This document shows positions 16,540 to 25,190 of a DNA stretch of 64,000 nt, piece after piece. The position numbers were made by a program, and so were the translations under genes. The notes beneath the pieces were generated by a model. It searched no databases. It saw only the letters and a program-made list of their open reading frames with translations, and was not told where the DNA came from. Position 1 is the stretch's first letter. Each line of letters begins with the position of its first letter. The stretch covers positions 496,001 through 560,000 of the forward strand of contig CBDAQR010000004.1 of NCBI GenBank assembly GCA_965199055.1, read 5' to 3'. This stretch comes from CBDAQR01 sp965199055 (GTDB taxonomy: Bacteria > Pseudomonadota > Gammaproteobacteria > Pseudomonadales > Halieaceae).

Positions 16540-16896
16540 ATGGATAAGGAATCGCAGGCAAGGATAGGCATGATAGAAGAGCTGCGGCGCCGCAAGGTGT
16601 TGCGCTCGACGACCTTGTATGCGGTGAGTAGTTGGTGTCTGCTGCAATGGTGCGATCTGTTCTTCGAGATGATGGGCCTGCCGGAGTGGAGTGTGAGCTT
16701 GCTGCTTACTGCCATCGTACTGGGGTTTCCCGTTGTCGTGGCCTTGTCCTGGGCCTTCGATGTGACACCCGAGGGTGTGCGCCGTACCGACCCGGATAAT
16801 GTGCCGGTACCACCACCGACGCTGGCGAGCCATGCCGCTAACATTGGCGTTACGTTGCTATTAATCGGCACTATCGTCATGTTGGTATCCAACTAG
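16540..16896 (+). CDS. Small membrane protein resembling the N-terminal segment of adenylate-cyclase/TPR-type proteins
   Basis: A 118-residue protein: charged amphipathic start with E-L-R-R-R-K-V-L-R, then hydrophobic segments at about 22-42, 50-72 and 96-116, with A-L-S-W-A-F-D-V-T-P-E-G-V-R-R-T between. This R-R-R-x-V-x-R ... W-A-F-x-x-T-P-E-G block is what precedes TPR repeats in a class of large signalling proteins (with wHTH or cyclase domains); here it stands alone with an added helix and stop. Either a genuine stand-alone version or a decayed remnant; no downstream TPR coding is present because pdxH follows within 23 nt. Confidence 0.68.
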   Translation: MDKESQARIGMIEELRRRKVLRSTTLYAVSSWCLLQWCDLFFEMMGLPEWSVSLLLTAIVLGFPVVVALSWAFDVTPEGVRRTDPDNVPVPPPTLASHAANIGVTLLLIGTIVMLVSN

Positions 16897-16918
16897 GCAG
16901 CGCCGACTGGTACTGCAA

Positions 16919-17557
16919 ATGGACATTGAAGATTTTCGTCGCGAGTACCTGCAGGCAGGCCTGCATAGGAAAGATCTCTGTGATGATCCCCTGGAACAAT
17001 TCGAGAGCTGGCTGGCCCAGGCGGTTGCTGGGGGGATCACAGATCCCACGGCAATGGTCCTCGCGACAGTAGAGCAGGGTGGCCGCCCCTGGCAGCGTAT
17101 TGTGCTGTTAAAAGATTTCGGCGATCAGGGCTTTGTGTTTTATACCAATTCCCAGAGCCGTAAAGCGCAGGCGATGGCGCAAAATCAGGCTGTTAGCTTG
17201 CTGTTTCCTTGGAATGTATTGGAACGCCAGGTCATCGTGGGGGGGCAGGTGGAAAAGCTGTCTGTGGCTGAGACCACGCGCTATTTTCTGAGCCGTCCCC
17301 GCGAGAGTCAGCTTGCCGCCTGGGCATCAGCGCAGAGCCGGCCCCTGTCAGCACGCCAGGTGCTGGAGCAAAAGATGGCCGAGATGAAGCAGAAGTTTTC
17401 CCAGGGAGAAATACCTCTGCCGTCTTTCTGGAGCGGCTATCGGGTGTTACCACAGCAGATTGAATTCTGGCAGGGCGGTGCGAATCGGCTGCACGATCGG
17501 TTCTTGTACACGCGTCAGTCAGAGCTGAATTGGTTAATTGAGCGTCTGGCGCCTTAG
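16919..17557 (+). CDS. pdxH: Pyridoxamine/pyridoxine 5'-phosphate oxidase
   Basis: A 212-residue FMN enzyme that oxidises PNP or PMP to pyridoxal 5'-phosphate. Family hallmarks are present: start with F-R-R-E-Y, A-M-V-L-A-T-V (strand at the FMN site), G-R-P-W-Q-R-I-V-L-L-K-D-F (about 56-68), F-Y-T-N-S-Q-S-R-K (about 76-84), the S-R-P-R-E-S-Q block and the C-terminal W-x-G-x-x-N-R-L-H-D-R (about 187-198). The usual final R-L-x-P is also there. Normal length. The start lies 23 nt after the small membrane protein gene. Confidence 0.95.
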   Translation: MDIEDFRREYLQAGLHRKDLCDDPLEQFESWLAQAVAGGITDPTAMVLATVEQGGRPWQRIVLLKDFGDQGFVFYTNSQSRKAQAMAQNQAVSLLFPWNVLERQVIVGGQVEKLSVAETTRYFLSRPRESQLAAWASAQSRPLSARQVLEQKMAEMKQKFSQGEIPLPSFWSGYRVLPQQIEFWQGGANRLHDRFLYTRQSELNWLIERLAP

Positions 17558-17601
17558 GCTAGGGCTATGCCGATGCTAGAGAGCTTCATGGAGATCGATG
17601 T

Positions 17602-17922
17602 ATGAACAGACTGCTTGCTGTTGTATTCGGATTCGCCGCCCTCGGTGTGCAGGCTTCACACCTGTCCCAGGCCGATGTCGATAAACTCATGGAGGCCTGT
17701 GAAGAACAGCGCGAGGCCAAGTTGGGGCCGGAGCGAGTGATTCTCGTGGAGCGCTGTATGCGGGAAGAAGATCTGGGCCAGGACGCCTGTACCAAGAAGT
17801 ATGAGAATTATGGGGAGCGCGAGACTGGCGCCATCCGCAAACTCGGGAAATACTACGATATTCCGGTTTGCGAGGAAGCTTGGTCCGCGCGCAAACACTA
17901 TAAACTCAACCCGGGGCGCTGA
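17602..17922 (+). CDS. Small exported protein with four conserved-type cysteines
   Basis: A 106-residue protein with a Sec signal peptide (M-N-R-L-L-A-V-V-F-G-F-A-A-L-G-V-Q-A, cleavage after Q-A-S region) and a mature charged helical domain with four Cys (about 32, 55, 66 and 93), likely forming two disulfides in the periplasm. The pattern C-x-x-x-x-E ... R-C-M-R-E ... D-A-C-T-K-K-Y resembles small cysteine-rich helical periplasmic proteins but I do not recognise a family. One nt separates it from the GST gene, which suggests co-transcription. Confidence 0.65.
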   Translation: MNRLLAVVFGFAALGVQASHLSQADVDKLMEACEEQREAKLGPERVILVERCMREEDLGQDACTKKYENYGERETGAIRKLGKYYDIPVCEEAWSARKHYKLNPGR

Positions 17923-17923
17923 T

Positions 17924-18649
17924 ATGGCCGAATTGCTGCTTCATCAATACCAGGTATCTCCCTTCGCGGCGAAAGTACGCCGCGCGCTGCATTACAAAGG
18001 GCTTAAATTTGAGGTAAGAGACTACGCCGTCGCCGATGCCGGTAAGATTCGTAAGACCATCAGCCCCACCGGCAAGACACCGGTACTGGAGCATGCGGAG
18101 CAGCGCATTGTCGATAGCACTACCATACTGCGTTACCTGGACAAGACCTTTCCCGATAAGCCGCTGTTGCCCGCCGACCCCGCCGAGCTTGCATTGGTTC
18201 ATATTATTGAAGACTGGGCGGATGAGAGCTTGTTCTTTTATGACCTGGCGATGCGCGGTTGGCCTAACAACATCGATTGGCTAAAGCGTGATGTGCTCAG
18301 CCACGACACTGGCATCTCCCGCTGGTTCATGGGTAAGGTCATGGGTAAGTTCGTGCGCAAGACCGGCGAAACCCAGGGTATTGGACGTAAAAGCAAGGAA
18401 GTCATACTCGCCGAGTTCAGGGAGCATCTGCAGGCGATAGTCGGCATGATGGGCAATGGCGACTGGCTAGTGGGCGATCAGATGACCGTGGCCGATATTG
18501 CCGTTGCCTCCATGTGTACCGTACTCGATCGTGCCGAGGAGGCCGAAAAGATGATGCGTCGCCGCAATCGATTACGGGCCTGGCGTGAACGTGTGGATGC
18601 GGCGACCTTTCCGCCGGGGACAGCGCCCGAAGACCGCGCGATTACTTGA
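17924..18649 (+). CDS. Glutathione S-transferase family protein
   Basis: The ATG at 17924 gives 241 residues starting with the thioredoxin-like GST N-domain: strand L-L-L-H-Q-Y, the active-site-type S-P-F-A-A-K-V-R (about 11-18), T-G-K-T-P-V-L-E (cis-Pro loop, about 50-57) and D-S-T-T-I-L-R-Y-L (glutathione-binding Ser/Thr, about 66-74). The all-helical C-domain contains V-A-D-I-A-V-A-S-M (about 191-199, the N-capping box). Longer upstream frames run through the previous gene. The stop overlaps cinA, encoded on the other strand, by 8 nt. Substrate unknown. Confidence 0.87.
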   Translation: MAELLLHQYQVSPFAAKVRRALHYKGLKFEVRDYAVADAGKIRKTISPTGKTPVLEHAEQRIVDSTTILRYLDKTFPDKPLLPADPAELALVHIIEDWADESLFFYDLAMRGWPNNIDWLKRDVLSHDTGISRWFMGKVMGKFVRKTGETQGIGRKSKEVILAEFREHLQAIVGMMGNGDWLVGDQMTVADIAVASMCTVLDRAEEAEKMMRRRNRLRAWRERVDAATFPPGTAPEDRAIT

Positions 18650-19937
18650 GTTTTTGCGAACGTTGCGCGAAATAGCGCGGCTCGCTGTTCAGCCCCAATA
18701 ACATGCGCCTGACCATATCCAGCCCCGCCGCCGCGATCATCGTCTGAAACAGCGTTCGCTCCACCGGCCAGTGCAGGCCACGAGTGCGAATGTCGCCATC
18801 GCAGCCCCAGGCTATCCAGACCGTACCCACCGGTTTTTCTTCGCTGCCGCCATCGGGCCCGGCAACGCCAGATACTGCGATCGCGTAGTCTGCTCCTGAT
18901 CGTTTTAGAGCCCCGTTTGCCATCTCAACCACCACTTCTTCGCTCACGGCGCCATGTTGCTCCAGGGTTTCTGTCAGAACACCCAACTCCTGTTGCTTGA
19001 TGTGGTTGGCATAGGTGACATAGCCGGCATGAAAAGCGCTTGAGGAGCCTGGGATGCGCGTGAGCATGCTGGCGATCAGCCCGCCGGTGCAGGATTCTGC
19101 TGTGGTAATAGTCTTGCCCTGTTGATCGAGTAGCTGCAGCACGCGCTCCGGCAGCGTGGTGTTGCCCTCACCGATGATGTGGTCGCCAAACAAGGTTTCC
19201 AATTCGCTGCGGCATCGCTGTTGCTGTGCGGCAAGCTCGGGTCGGCCAATGCTGATCTTGATCTCCATCTGTGGCGCGCCTGCCCGAAATCCTAACTCGA
19301 CGCCATCGGGCCAGTCGATGCCAGCGTCGGCGATGATCTGCTGTGCGGTCGATTCGCCGAGCCCAAAGGTTTGCAGGCGTAGCACATCGGCCGATTCAAA
19401 ATGGCCGAGCTGTGACTGCATATTGGCAATCACCTGATCCATCATCAGGCGCAACTCACTCGGCACCCCGGGGGTGCAGATCACCAGACAGTCGTTCAGC
19501 AGCAGTTGGAAACCCACGGCGCTGCCTATTGGATTGTCGAGAATCTCGCAGCCGCTGGGCAATAGGGCTTGCTTCAGGTTGGCATCGTTCACCGCTGCAC
19601 CGCGCGCCAGGCACCATTGTTCAATGTGCGCTCGCGCCGTCAGGTCTTCATTCAGCTCAACGCCCGCGGCGCGCGCGAGCACCTCTGCGGTCAGATCATC
19701 AACTGTGGGTCCCAATCCCCCGTTTACTATCACCACGTCTGAACTGTTGCTCAGCTTGGCGATCTCCTCCTGCAGTAACGCCGGGTCATCTCCAACAGTG
19801 ACTTTGCGGTACACCTGCAGACCCGCCTCGCCGAGGCGTTGCGCAATCATGGCGGAGTTAGAATCGATCGTATCGCCGGCCATGACCTCGTTGCCGGTAA
19901 GCAATAACTGCACGACGGGCTGATTAGTCTTGCTCAT
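18642..19937 (-). CDS. cinA: CinA-type competence/damage-inducible protein, nicotinamide-nucleotide amidohydrolase
   Basis: A 431-residue full-length CinA from the ATG at 19937 (M-S-K-T-N). N-terminal molybdopterin-binding-like domain (about 5-170) with L-L-T-G-N-E, G-G-L-G-P-T-V-D-D-L-T and C-T-P-G-V-P-S-E-L; C-terminal PncC domain (about 265-420) with A-E-S-C-T-G-G, Y-V-T-Y-A-N and A-V-S-G-V-A-G-P-D-G-G. The C-domain deamidates nicotinamide mononucleotide in pyridine-nucleotide recycling. In many gammaproteobacteria cinA lies before recA; here it does not. Frames upstream of 19937 lack support. Confidence 0.92.
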   Translation of the reverse strand: MSKTNQPVVQLLLTGNEVMAGDTIDSNSAMIAQRLGEAGLQVYRKVTVGDDPALLQEEIAKLSNSSDVVIVNGGLGPTVDDLTAEVLARAAGVELNEDLTARAHIEQWCLARGAAVNDANLKQALLPSGCEILDNPIGSAVGFQLLLNDCLVICTPGVPSELRLMMDQVIANMQSQLGHFESADVLRLQTFGLGESTAQQIIADAGIDWPDGVELGFRAGAPQMEIKISIGRPELAAQQQRCRSELETLFGDHIIGEGNTTLPERVLQLLDQQGKTITTAESCTGGLIASMLTRIPGSSSAFHAGYVTYANHIKQQELGVLTETLEQHGAVSEEVVVEMANGALKRSGADYAIAVSGVAGPDGGSEEKPVGTVWIAWGCDGDIRTRGLHWPVERTLFQTMIAAAGLDMVRRMLLGLNSEPRYFAQRSQKLK

Positions 19938-20023
19938 AGACCATCTGTTCTCGAGAAAGAGGGCGACCAGCATAGCGATTCTGGCCGAAACTGCATATAT
20001 CAATTGCCTAGGCCTGCGCTATT

Positions 20024-20641
20024 ATGTTGGCCATGGATCAACACATTGCCTGCCATGCCTGCGATCTACTGGTGGATGTGAGCCACCTGGAAGACGGCGC
20101 CACTGCGGATTGCCCCCGCTGCGGGAGTTTCTTAACGCGCTATCGCCGAGATGCGAATGAGCGTGTGGTGGCTTTCTCGTTGGCGTCCCTGGTGCTGTTG
20201 GTCTTGTCGTGCATGTACCCATTCCTGTCCTTTGCCGCCAGTGGCCTGGAAAGTGTGATGACCTTGCCGCAGACGCCGGGTGCGCTGTGGGAACAAGGTA
20301 TGCCGGAAGTGGCCGTTCTGGTGGCCGCGTTCATAATTTTTATCCCTGCGTTTGTGCTGTTGCTGTTGCTGCTTGTCTGTGTGCCCTTGATGCTGGGCAA
20401 GACCCACGCTTATCTGCGAGACGCTGCGCATTTGCTGTTCGAGATGTATAACTGGGCTATGGTCGAGGTATTTATCATTGGAGTCATCGTGAGCCTGGTG
20501 AAAATAGCCGCCATGGCCGAGGTCGCCTTAGGAGCATCATTTTTCGCCTATACCGCCTTCTCGATTACCTTTACTTTCGCCATTGCCAGTCTTGATCGCT
20601 ATCAGGTTTGGCAAGAGATAGAGGAGGCGCTGGCGCGATGA
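20024..20641 (+). CDS. pqiA: PqiA-family membrane protein, first half
   Basis: A 205-residue inner-membrane protein with an N-terminal zinc ribbon (C-H-A-C near 10-13, C-P-R-C near 32-35) and four hydrophobic helices (about 50-72, 97-123, 140-163, 168-192), the PqiA fold. In E. coli PqiA is one protein of two such halves; here the halves are two genes joined by a 4-nt overlap. PqiA works with the MCE protein PqiB and lipoprotein PqiC in lipid transport between the two membranes. An ATG at 20033 is an equally possible start. Confidence 0.88.
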   Translation: MLAMDQHIACHACDLLVDVSHLEDGATADCPRCGSFLTRYRRDANERVVAFSLASLVLLVLSCMYPFLSFAASGLESVMTLPQTPGALWEQGMPEVAVLVAAFIIFIPAFVLLLLLLVCVPLMLGKTHAYLRDAAHLLFEMYNWAMVEVFIIGVIVSLVKIAAMAEVALGASFFAYTAFSITFTFAIASLDRYQVWQEIEEALAR

Positions 20642-21261
20642 GCGAAGAATTTGAAACCGCTGCGTCGCGGGACCTGGCCTCCTGTCATCTGTGTCTGAAG
20701 CTGGCGCCCGCCGATGTGCACCACTGTCCGCGCTGTGGCTCTGCCATGCATGTACGCGATACCAACTCCATACAAAAGACGCTGGCCTTACTGATCACCG
20801 CCTGCGTCCTGTACATCCCGGCGAATATCTTTCCTATTATGTACACCGACACCCTGGGCACCAGCGAGCCGGCCACGATTATTGGTGGTGTGGTGTTGCT
20901 GATTCAACTGGGCTCCGTGCCGATCGCTGCGGTCATCTTTATCGCCAGTGTCATGGTGCCGTCTGGCAAGCTGATCGCCATGTTCTATTTGGTTTGGACC
21001 GTCGAACGCGGTTCCAAACTGGATTTGAAACAACGCACCACCATGTATCGCATCACCGAGTTCATCGGTAAATGGTCTATGGTGGATGTCTTTGTAGTCG
21101 CTATACTGGTCGCGCTGGTCCACCTCGGTGGGTTGCTGGTAATCCGGCCAGGAATTGCAGCCCTGTCCTTTGCCGGGGTTGTGATCGTTACCATGATTGC
21201 GGCGGAGAGTTTTGACTCACGCCTGATGTGGGATTCACTGGAAGAGAATAATGACAGCTGA
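20638..21261 (+). CDS. pqiA: PqiA-family membrane protein, second half
   Basis: Starting at the ATG at 20638, inside the stop of the previous gene (ATGA), this 207-residue protein repeats the PqiA plan: zinc ribbon C-H-L-C and C-P-R-C (about 17-20, 32-35), then helices near 48-70, 80-110, 145-170 and 172-190. The pattern L-Y-I-P-A-N-I-F-P-I-M and G-K-W-S-M-V-D-V-F is typical of the second PqiA/YebS half. It runs into pqiB with an 11-nt overlap, so the four pqi genes form one tightly coupled unit. Confidence 0.88.
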   Translation: MSEEFETAASRDLASCHLCLKLAPADVHHCPRCGSAMHVRDTNSIQKTLALLITACVLYIPANIFPIMYTDTLGTSEPATIIGGVVLLIQLGSVPIAAVIFIASVMVPSGKLIAMFYLVWTVERGSKLDLKQRTTMYRITEFIGKWSMVDVFVVAILVALVHLGGLLVIRPGIAALSFAGVVIVTMIAAESFDSRLMWDSLEENNDS

Positions 21262-22867
21262 AGCAAAACAGGAACGTCGATTATCACCCATTTGGTTTGT
21301 GCCCATCCTCGCCGTGGTGTTGGGGGTGTATATGGTGGTGCATACCTGGATGACCGAGGGGCCGACCATCTCCATTACGTTTAAGACCGCAGAAGGTCTT
21401 GAGGCAGGTAAGACCAAGGTTAAATACCGCAATGTGCAGATGGGTCTGGTAGAGGAAGTTAATCTCAGTGACGACTTCAAGCGGGTGGTCGCCAAGGTGA
21501 AGCTGGATCGCTCCGCGTTGCCGCTCTTGCGCAAAGACACCCGCTTTTGGGTGGTTACGGCGCGCGTAGGCCTCGGCAACATATCGGGTTTGGATACCCT
21601 GTTATCGGGCGCTTATATTCAGCTCGCGCCAGGTGACGGTGAGCCCGGGTACAGCATTTACACTGCGTTGGAAAAGCCACCGCTGACGCCATCCGATCAG
21701 CCGGGCCTGCGACTGCATTTGATTGGCGATACCGCATCCTCCGTGAGTGAAGGTGATGCGGTGATGTACAAAGGCTATAAGGTCGGCCGTGTGGAGAAAC
21801 GCAGTTTCGATACCGAGGCTCGCAACTTGCGCTATGTGATTTTTATTGATGCGCCTTTTCATGAATTGGTGGATGACTCGGTCCGCTTCTGGGACGTCAG
21901 TGGTGTATCGCTCAGTGCTGGGGCGGATGGCTTCAAGGTAGAGACCGCAGCGCTGGATACTGTGCTATTGGGCGGGGTCACCTTTGGCACGCCGGAGGGT
22001 ATACCACCCGGGGAGCCCGTCGAGCATGGCACAGAGTTTCAGCTGTACCCCAATTACGAGGATATTCTCAAGAATCCGTTCCGCTATGGCCGCTACTACG
22101 TGGTGAGCTTCGCTCAATCCCTGAAGGGCTTGTTGCCCGGTGCACCGGTGGAGTATCGCGGATTACCTATTGGCCGTGTTGAGCGCCTGATGATCAAGGA
22201 GTTGATGCAACAAAATGTTGGCCAGGGGCTCCAGGGTCAGGGCGATCCAATCCCCGTGTTGATCTATGTTGAGCCAGGCCGAATGGAGCTACCTGATCTG
22301 CCTGCTTCGGTAGATGCGTTTCACAATGCGATCACTACGGGCGTGTCGAATGGAATGCGAGCGACTTTGGAGAGCGGCAATTTGCTGACCGGTGCCAAGT
22401 ATATAGGTATAGATTACTTTCCTGATCAAGAGCTCGCGGAAGTAGGTGAATGGGGTGGCTATCCGACGATTCCAACGGTCGGCAGCGGTGTTGATCAGAT
22501 ACTGGTGAAAGTGAACGATATTCTCGACAAGGTTGCCGGCCTGCCGCTGGATGAAACCGTGGCGAATGCAAACAAGGCGATTGCCAACCTCGATAAAGTA
22601 CTCGCCGATCTGGACGTGATTCTAGGCCAGAGCAGCACCCAGGAGTTGCCGGCAGAGTTGGAGAAGACACTCGAATCCTTGCAGCGCACGATAGATGGTC
22701 TGTCGCCAAATTCGCAGCTCTACCAGAACCTCAATGGCAGTCTGCAGCAGCTTAATCGCACGCTGAGCAATATGGAGTCGTTGACGCGTACGCTGTCAGG
22801 CCAGCCCAATGCGGCCATCATGCCGTCACAACTACCCGCTGATCCCCAACCGGAGGCCCGCCGCTAA
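21251..22867 (+). CDS. pqiB: PqiB, MCE/MlaD-domain lipid transport protein
   Basis: A 538-residue protein with one N-terminal helix (about 16-34) and three MCE/MlaD domains (about 38-132, 155-255, 280-400), each with the strand pattern ending in G-A-Y-I-Q-L or G-A-K-Y-I-G-I. A long helical C-terminus (about 415-515, with heptads such as I-A-N-L-D-K-V-L-A-D-L) follows. In E. coli PqiB hexamers form a syringe-like tunnel across the periplasm. Domain number and length match PqiB rather than YebT (seven domains) or MlaD (one). Confidence 0.92.
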   Translation: MTAEAKQERRLSPIWFVPILAVVLGVYMVVHTWMTEGPTISITFKTAEGLEAGKTKVKYRNVQMGLVEEVNLSDDFKRVVAKVKLDRSALPLLRKDTRFWVVTARVGLGNISGLDTLLSGAYIQLAPGDGEPGYSIYTALEKPPLTPSDQPGLRLHLIGDTASSVSEGDAVMYKGYKVGRVEKRSFDTEARNLRYVIFIDAPFHELVDDSVRFWDVSGVSLSAGADGFKVETAALDTVLLGGVTFGTPEGIPPGEPVEHGTEFQLYPNYEDILKNPFRYGRYYVVSFAQSLKGLLPGAPVEYRGLPIGRVERLMIKELMQQNVGQGLQGQGDPIPVLIYVEPGRMELPDLPASVDAFHNAITTGVSNGMRATLESGNLLTGAKYIGIDYFPDQELAEVGEWGGYPTIPTVGSGVDQILVKVNDILDKVAGLPLDETVANANKAIANLDKVLADLDVILGQSSTQELPAELEKTLESLQRTIDGLSPNSQLYQNLNGSLQQLNRTLSNMESLTRTLSGQPNAAIMPSQLPADPQPEARR

Positions 22868-23433
22868 TGAAAGTTGTTATTGCCGCACTACTGACGCTGC
22901 TGATAGTTGGCTGTTCCGGTCAACCTGTGCAAACCCACTACTACTTGCTGCGCAGCGAGGATCCGATCAGTTCACGCCAACTGAACCCCTCTGAGCGATT
23001 CGCCATGGGCAGCGTGAATATTGCCCCTTACATCGACCAACCCGGGGTCGTGTTACAACTGGGCGGAGGAGAAATCCGACCAGCGATGCATCATCAGTGG
23101 GCCGAGCCCATGCGCGACAGCGTGAGGAATTTCCTGCTGGTGGCGGTATCGCAGGAGCTGGGTGAAGATGTTTTCCCATCCGAGATCTCCAATGCAGATA
23201 CGGTGCTGGATATCCGCATTAACCAGTTGCATGGCACCCAGGACGGCGAAGTAGTGTTATCGGCCGTCTGGATGTTGCGCAAGGGCAACGATCTGGTCGC
23301 ATCCTATAACTTCCTTGAGCGTTCGCCATTGTCGAATGATGGTTACCCCGCACTGGTAGAAGCTCAGGAGGCGCTGCTGCAGGAACTGGCCAGCACTATC
23401 GCGAACTCGATGCAGGATTCCCCAGCCGGGTGA
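22867..23433 (+). CDS. pqiC: PqiC, ABC-type transport auxiliary lipoprotein
   Basis: A 188-residue lipoprotein with lipobox L-I-V-G-C (Cys about 17) and the PqiC start T-H-Y-Y-L-L-R. The body has the DUF330 pattern (V-N-I-A-P-Y-I-D-Q-P-G-V-V, W-A-E-P-M-R-D-S-V, D-T-V-L-D-I-R-I-N-Q-L-H-G). PqiC sits in the outer membrane and docks the PqiB tunnel. Its ATG overlaps the pqiB stop in TAATG, and its own stop overlaps the NUDIX gene start in GTGA. Confidence 0.9.
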   Translation: MKVVIAALLTLLIVGCSGQPVQTHYYLLRSEDPISSRQLNPSERFAMGSVNIAPYIDQPGVVLQLGGGEIRPAMHHQWAEPMRDSVRNFLLVAVSQELGEDVFPSEISNADTVLDIRINQLHGTQDGEVVLSAVWMLRKGNDLVASYNFLERSPLSNDGYPALVEAQEALLQELASTIANSMQDSPAG

Positions 23434-24008
23434 ATTTTTGCCCCGCCTGCGGTGGCCAATTGCGCCAGGCCGTGGTCGACGGGGAAGCACGCCCATTCTG
23501 GCAGTGCGTGGACTGTAGTTTGCATCACCATGACCACCCTTCGGTCATGCTCACCTGCTTTGTCAGCTGTGGTCGAAAATTGCTCTGGATCCAGCGCAAA
23601 CTGGAACCCAAGGAGGGTTTCTGGGCAATTCCGGGCGGCTACATGGAAGCGGGGGAGACCCTCGCGGAAGGCGCGGCTCGGGAGCTCTGGGAAGAAGCGG
23701 GCATACGTCTTGATGCTGAACGACTCGAGTTCTACATGACCGGTACGATCACGTTTATCAACCAGGTCTATATAGCCTTCCATGCCAGCGTTGCGTCAGA
23801 GGAGTGCGCCCCCGGCGCCGAGGCGATAGCTGCTGCATTCTACTCCCGCGAAGAGTGTCCCTGGGATCAGGTGGCTTACCCTGAAGTGAACGATTCTATT
23901 CGTCGAGCCTATGATGACTTGGAAACGGGCAACTTCGGCATCTATCACGCCGAGCTTTCGGAGGAAATCTACCGTTTAGACTCGGTGTCCACCGGTTCCT
24001 TGGCGTAA
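23430..24008 (+). CDS. NUDIX hydrolase with N-terminal zinc ribbon
   Basis: The GTG start at 23430 overlaps the pqiC stop by 4 nt and gives 192 residues. A zinc ribbon (C-P-A-C near 4-7; C-V-D-C near 27-30) precedes the NUDIX domain, whose box G-x5-E-x7-R-E-x-x-E-E-x-G is met by G-G-Y-M-E-A-G-E-T-L-A-E ... R-E-L-W-E-E-A-G (about 69-91). It hydrolyses a nucleoside diphosphate linked to another moiety; a zinc ribbon before the box is also found in NADH pyrophosphatases, but the NudC array downstream is lacking. Coupling to pqiC may simply be economical packing. Its 3' end overlaps the opposite-strand gene by 40 nt. Confidence 0.87.
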   Translation: MNFCPACGGQLRQAVVDGEARPFWQCVDCSLHHHDHPSVMLTCFVSCGRKLLWIQRKLEPKEGFWAIPGGYMEAGETLAEGAARELWEEAGIRLDAERLEFYMTGTITFINQVYIAFHASVASEECAPGAEAIAAAFYSREECPWDQVAYPEVNDSIRRAYDDLETGNFGIYHAELSEEIYRLDSVSTGSLA

Positions 24009-24532
24009 TAGCCGTCGAACCAGGTCTGCCACTCACCCTTATCGTCTTTCTGTTCGAAGAACTGCCGTACTCGGCCATCGTCTTGCGGTGTCCAGGTGCC
24101 ACGGAAATCGGCTCGCTGACCGCTCTGCATGTAATACACCTTGCCGCGCATGGCCATAGCGCCTTTCTTCAGTGCACCCCGCGTGTTGATGACCGTGGCA
24201 CCCGAGTCGACCCAGTCCTGGTGCCATTCCCCGGTCACAGGGTTGTAGTAATTCATGCTGGTGCCACTGCCCCCATTGGCACTTTGCCAGCGCTCGATCA
24301 ACACGCAGCCCTTTTCCGCCATGCTGATCTCGTTGTGACCGTAAACGGTGTCGCCCACCTTGTCCGTGACTTTCCAGCGGCCCAGCCAGAAATCAAACTG
24401 TCGATGTTCCTCGATCTCAGTGCAGTTATAAGATGGCGGCGTCTGCGCCACAGTGGAAGGGGCAATCAGCAGAGATGCCAGCGCCAAAAACATCGCAGCG
24501 GCATTGGCCAGTGGTGTGTGAGTAATAGTCAT
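23969..24532 (-). CDS. Exported DUF1579-like protein
   Basis: A 187-residue protein with a Sec signal peptide (cleavage near S-T-V-A-Q, about 30) and a beta-rich domain that opens with F-D-F-W-L-G-R-W-K-V (about 47-56) and continues with G-H-N-E-I, Y-Y-N-P-V-T-G-E-W-H-Q-D-W-V-D. F-W-x-G-x-W opening a lipocalin-like barrel is the mark of DUF1579-type proteins, whose role is unknown. A tail of charged residues overlaps the NUDIX 3' end. It lies 5 nt after the DUF924 gene, so the two are probably co-transcribed. Confidence 0.7.
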   Translation of the reverse strand: MTITHTPLANAAAMFLALASLLIAPSTVAQTPPSYNCTEIEEHRQFDFWLGRWKVTDKVGDTVYGHNEISMAEKGCVLIERWQSANGGSGTSMNYYNPVTGEWHQDWVDSGATVINTRGALKKGAMAMRGKVYYMQSGQRADFRGTWTPQDDGRVRQFFEQKDDKGEWQTWFDGYYAKEPVDTESKR

Positions 24533-24537
24533 AGGGC

Positions 24538-25143
24538 TCAGAAGCCTCCGTGGTGTTTTAGATGCTCGAGTTCTGCGCTTGTGGATTCGCGACCCAGGAT
24601 GGCGTTGCGGTGAGGAAATCGACCGAACTGCGCGATCACGTCGCGATGGGCGACCATGTAACGGCGGAAATCTGTGATCTCCGCCTCAGCCGACCGGCTG
24701 CTCTCTTTGAGAAGGCGGTCAAAGCAGTCAATGCCGGCATCCTGGTCCTCCAGGTTTTCGCTGTGTTCATAGGGGATATAGAGAAATACGCGATGGATCG
24801 CGGGCATGCCGCTGTCGTCACCGCGCGCCACAGCGTCGCGGGCCAACTGCAGGGCTTTGGCGTCTCCGCTGAATGCGGCAGGGCTGTCGCGGTAAATATT
24901 GCGGGTGAACTGATCCAGCAGAATGACGAGCGCTATCGTACCTCGCGCTGTGTCCTGCCAGTGGCCCAAAGCACCCTCAATAGCAGCCTCGACTAAGCCA
25001 CCGAATCGCTCGCGAATCTGCTCGTCGCCCTCTGCGTTCGACTGAAACCAGAGCTTATTGCGGGTATCGCTGCACATTCCCGCAGAGTCCAGCTCGCCAA
25101 ACCAGAATGCCAGAATATCCTCAATCAGTTGTTCGTCGTTCAT
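24538..25143 (-). CDS. DUF924 family protein
   Basis: A 201-residue soluble helical protein with DUF924 marks: start I-L-A-F-W-F-G-E-L (about 9-17), W-F, A-L-V-I-L-L-D-Q-F-T-R-N-I-Y-R (about 69-83), Y-I-P-Y-E-H-S-E-N (about 119-127) and F-G-R-F-P-H-R-N (about 176-183). The fold is TPR-like and conserved in many bacteria, function unknown. Divergent from the alcohol dehydrogenase gene, with a 47-nt gap. Confidence 0.88.
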   Translation of the reverse strand: MNDEQLIEDILAFWFGELDSAGMCSDTRNKLWFQSNAEGDEQIRERFGGLVEAAIEGALGHWQDTARGTIALVILLDQFTRNIYRDSPAAFSGDAKALQLARDAVARGDDSGMPAIHRVFLYIPYEHSENLEDQDAGIDCFDRLLKESSRSAEAEITDFRRYMVAHRDVIAQFGRFPHRNAILGRESTSAELEHLKHHGGF

Positions 25144-25190
25144 TGTGCTATCGTTGGCTCCCTCTTTTATTGGTCAAGGGTAGCAGTTAC

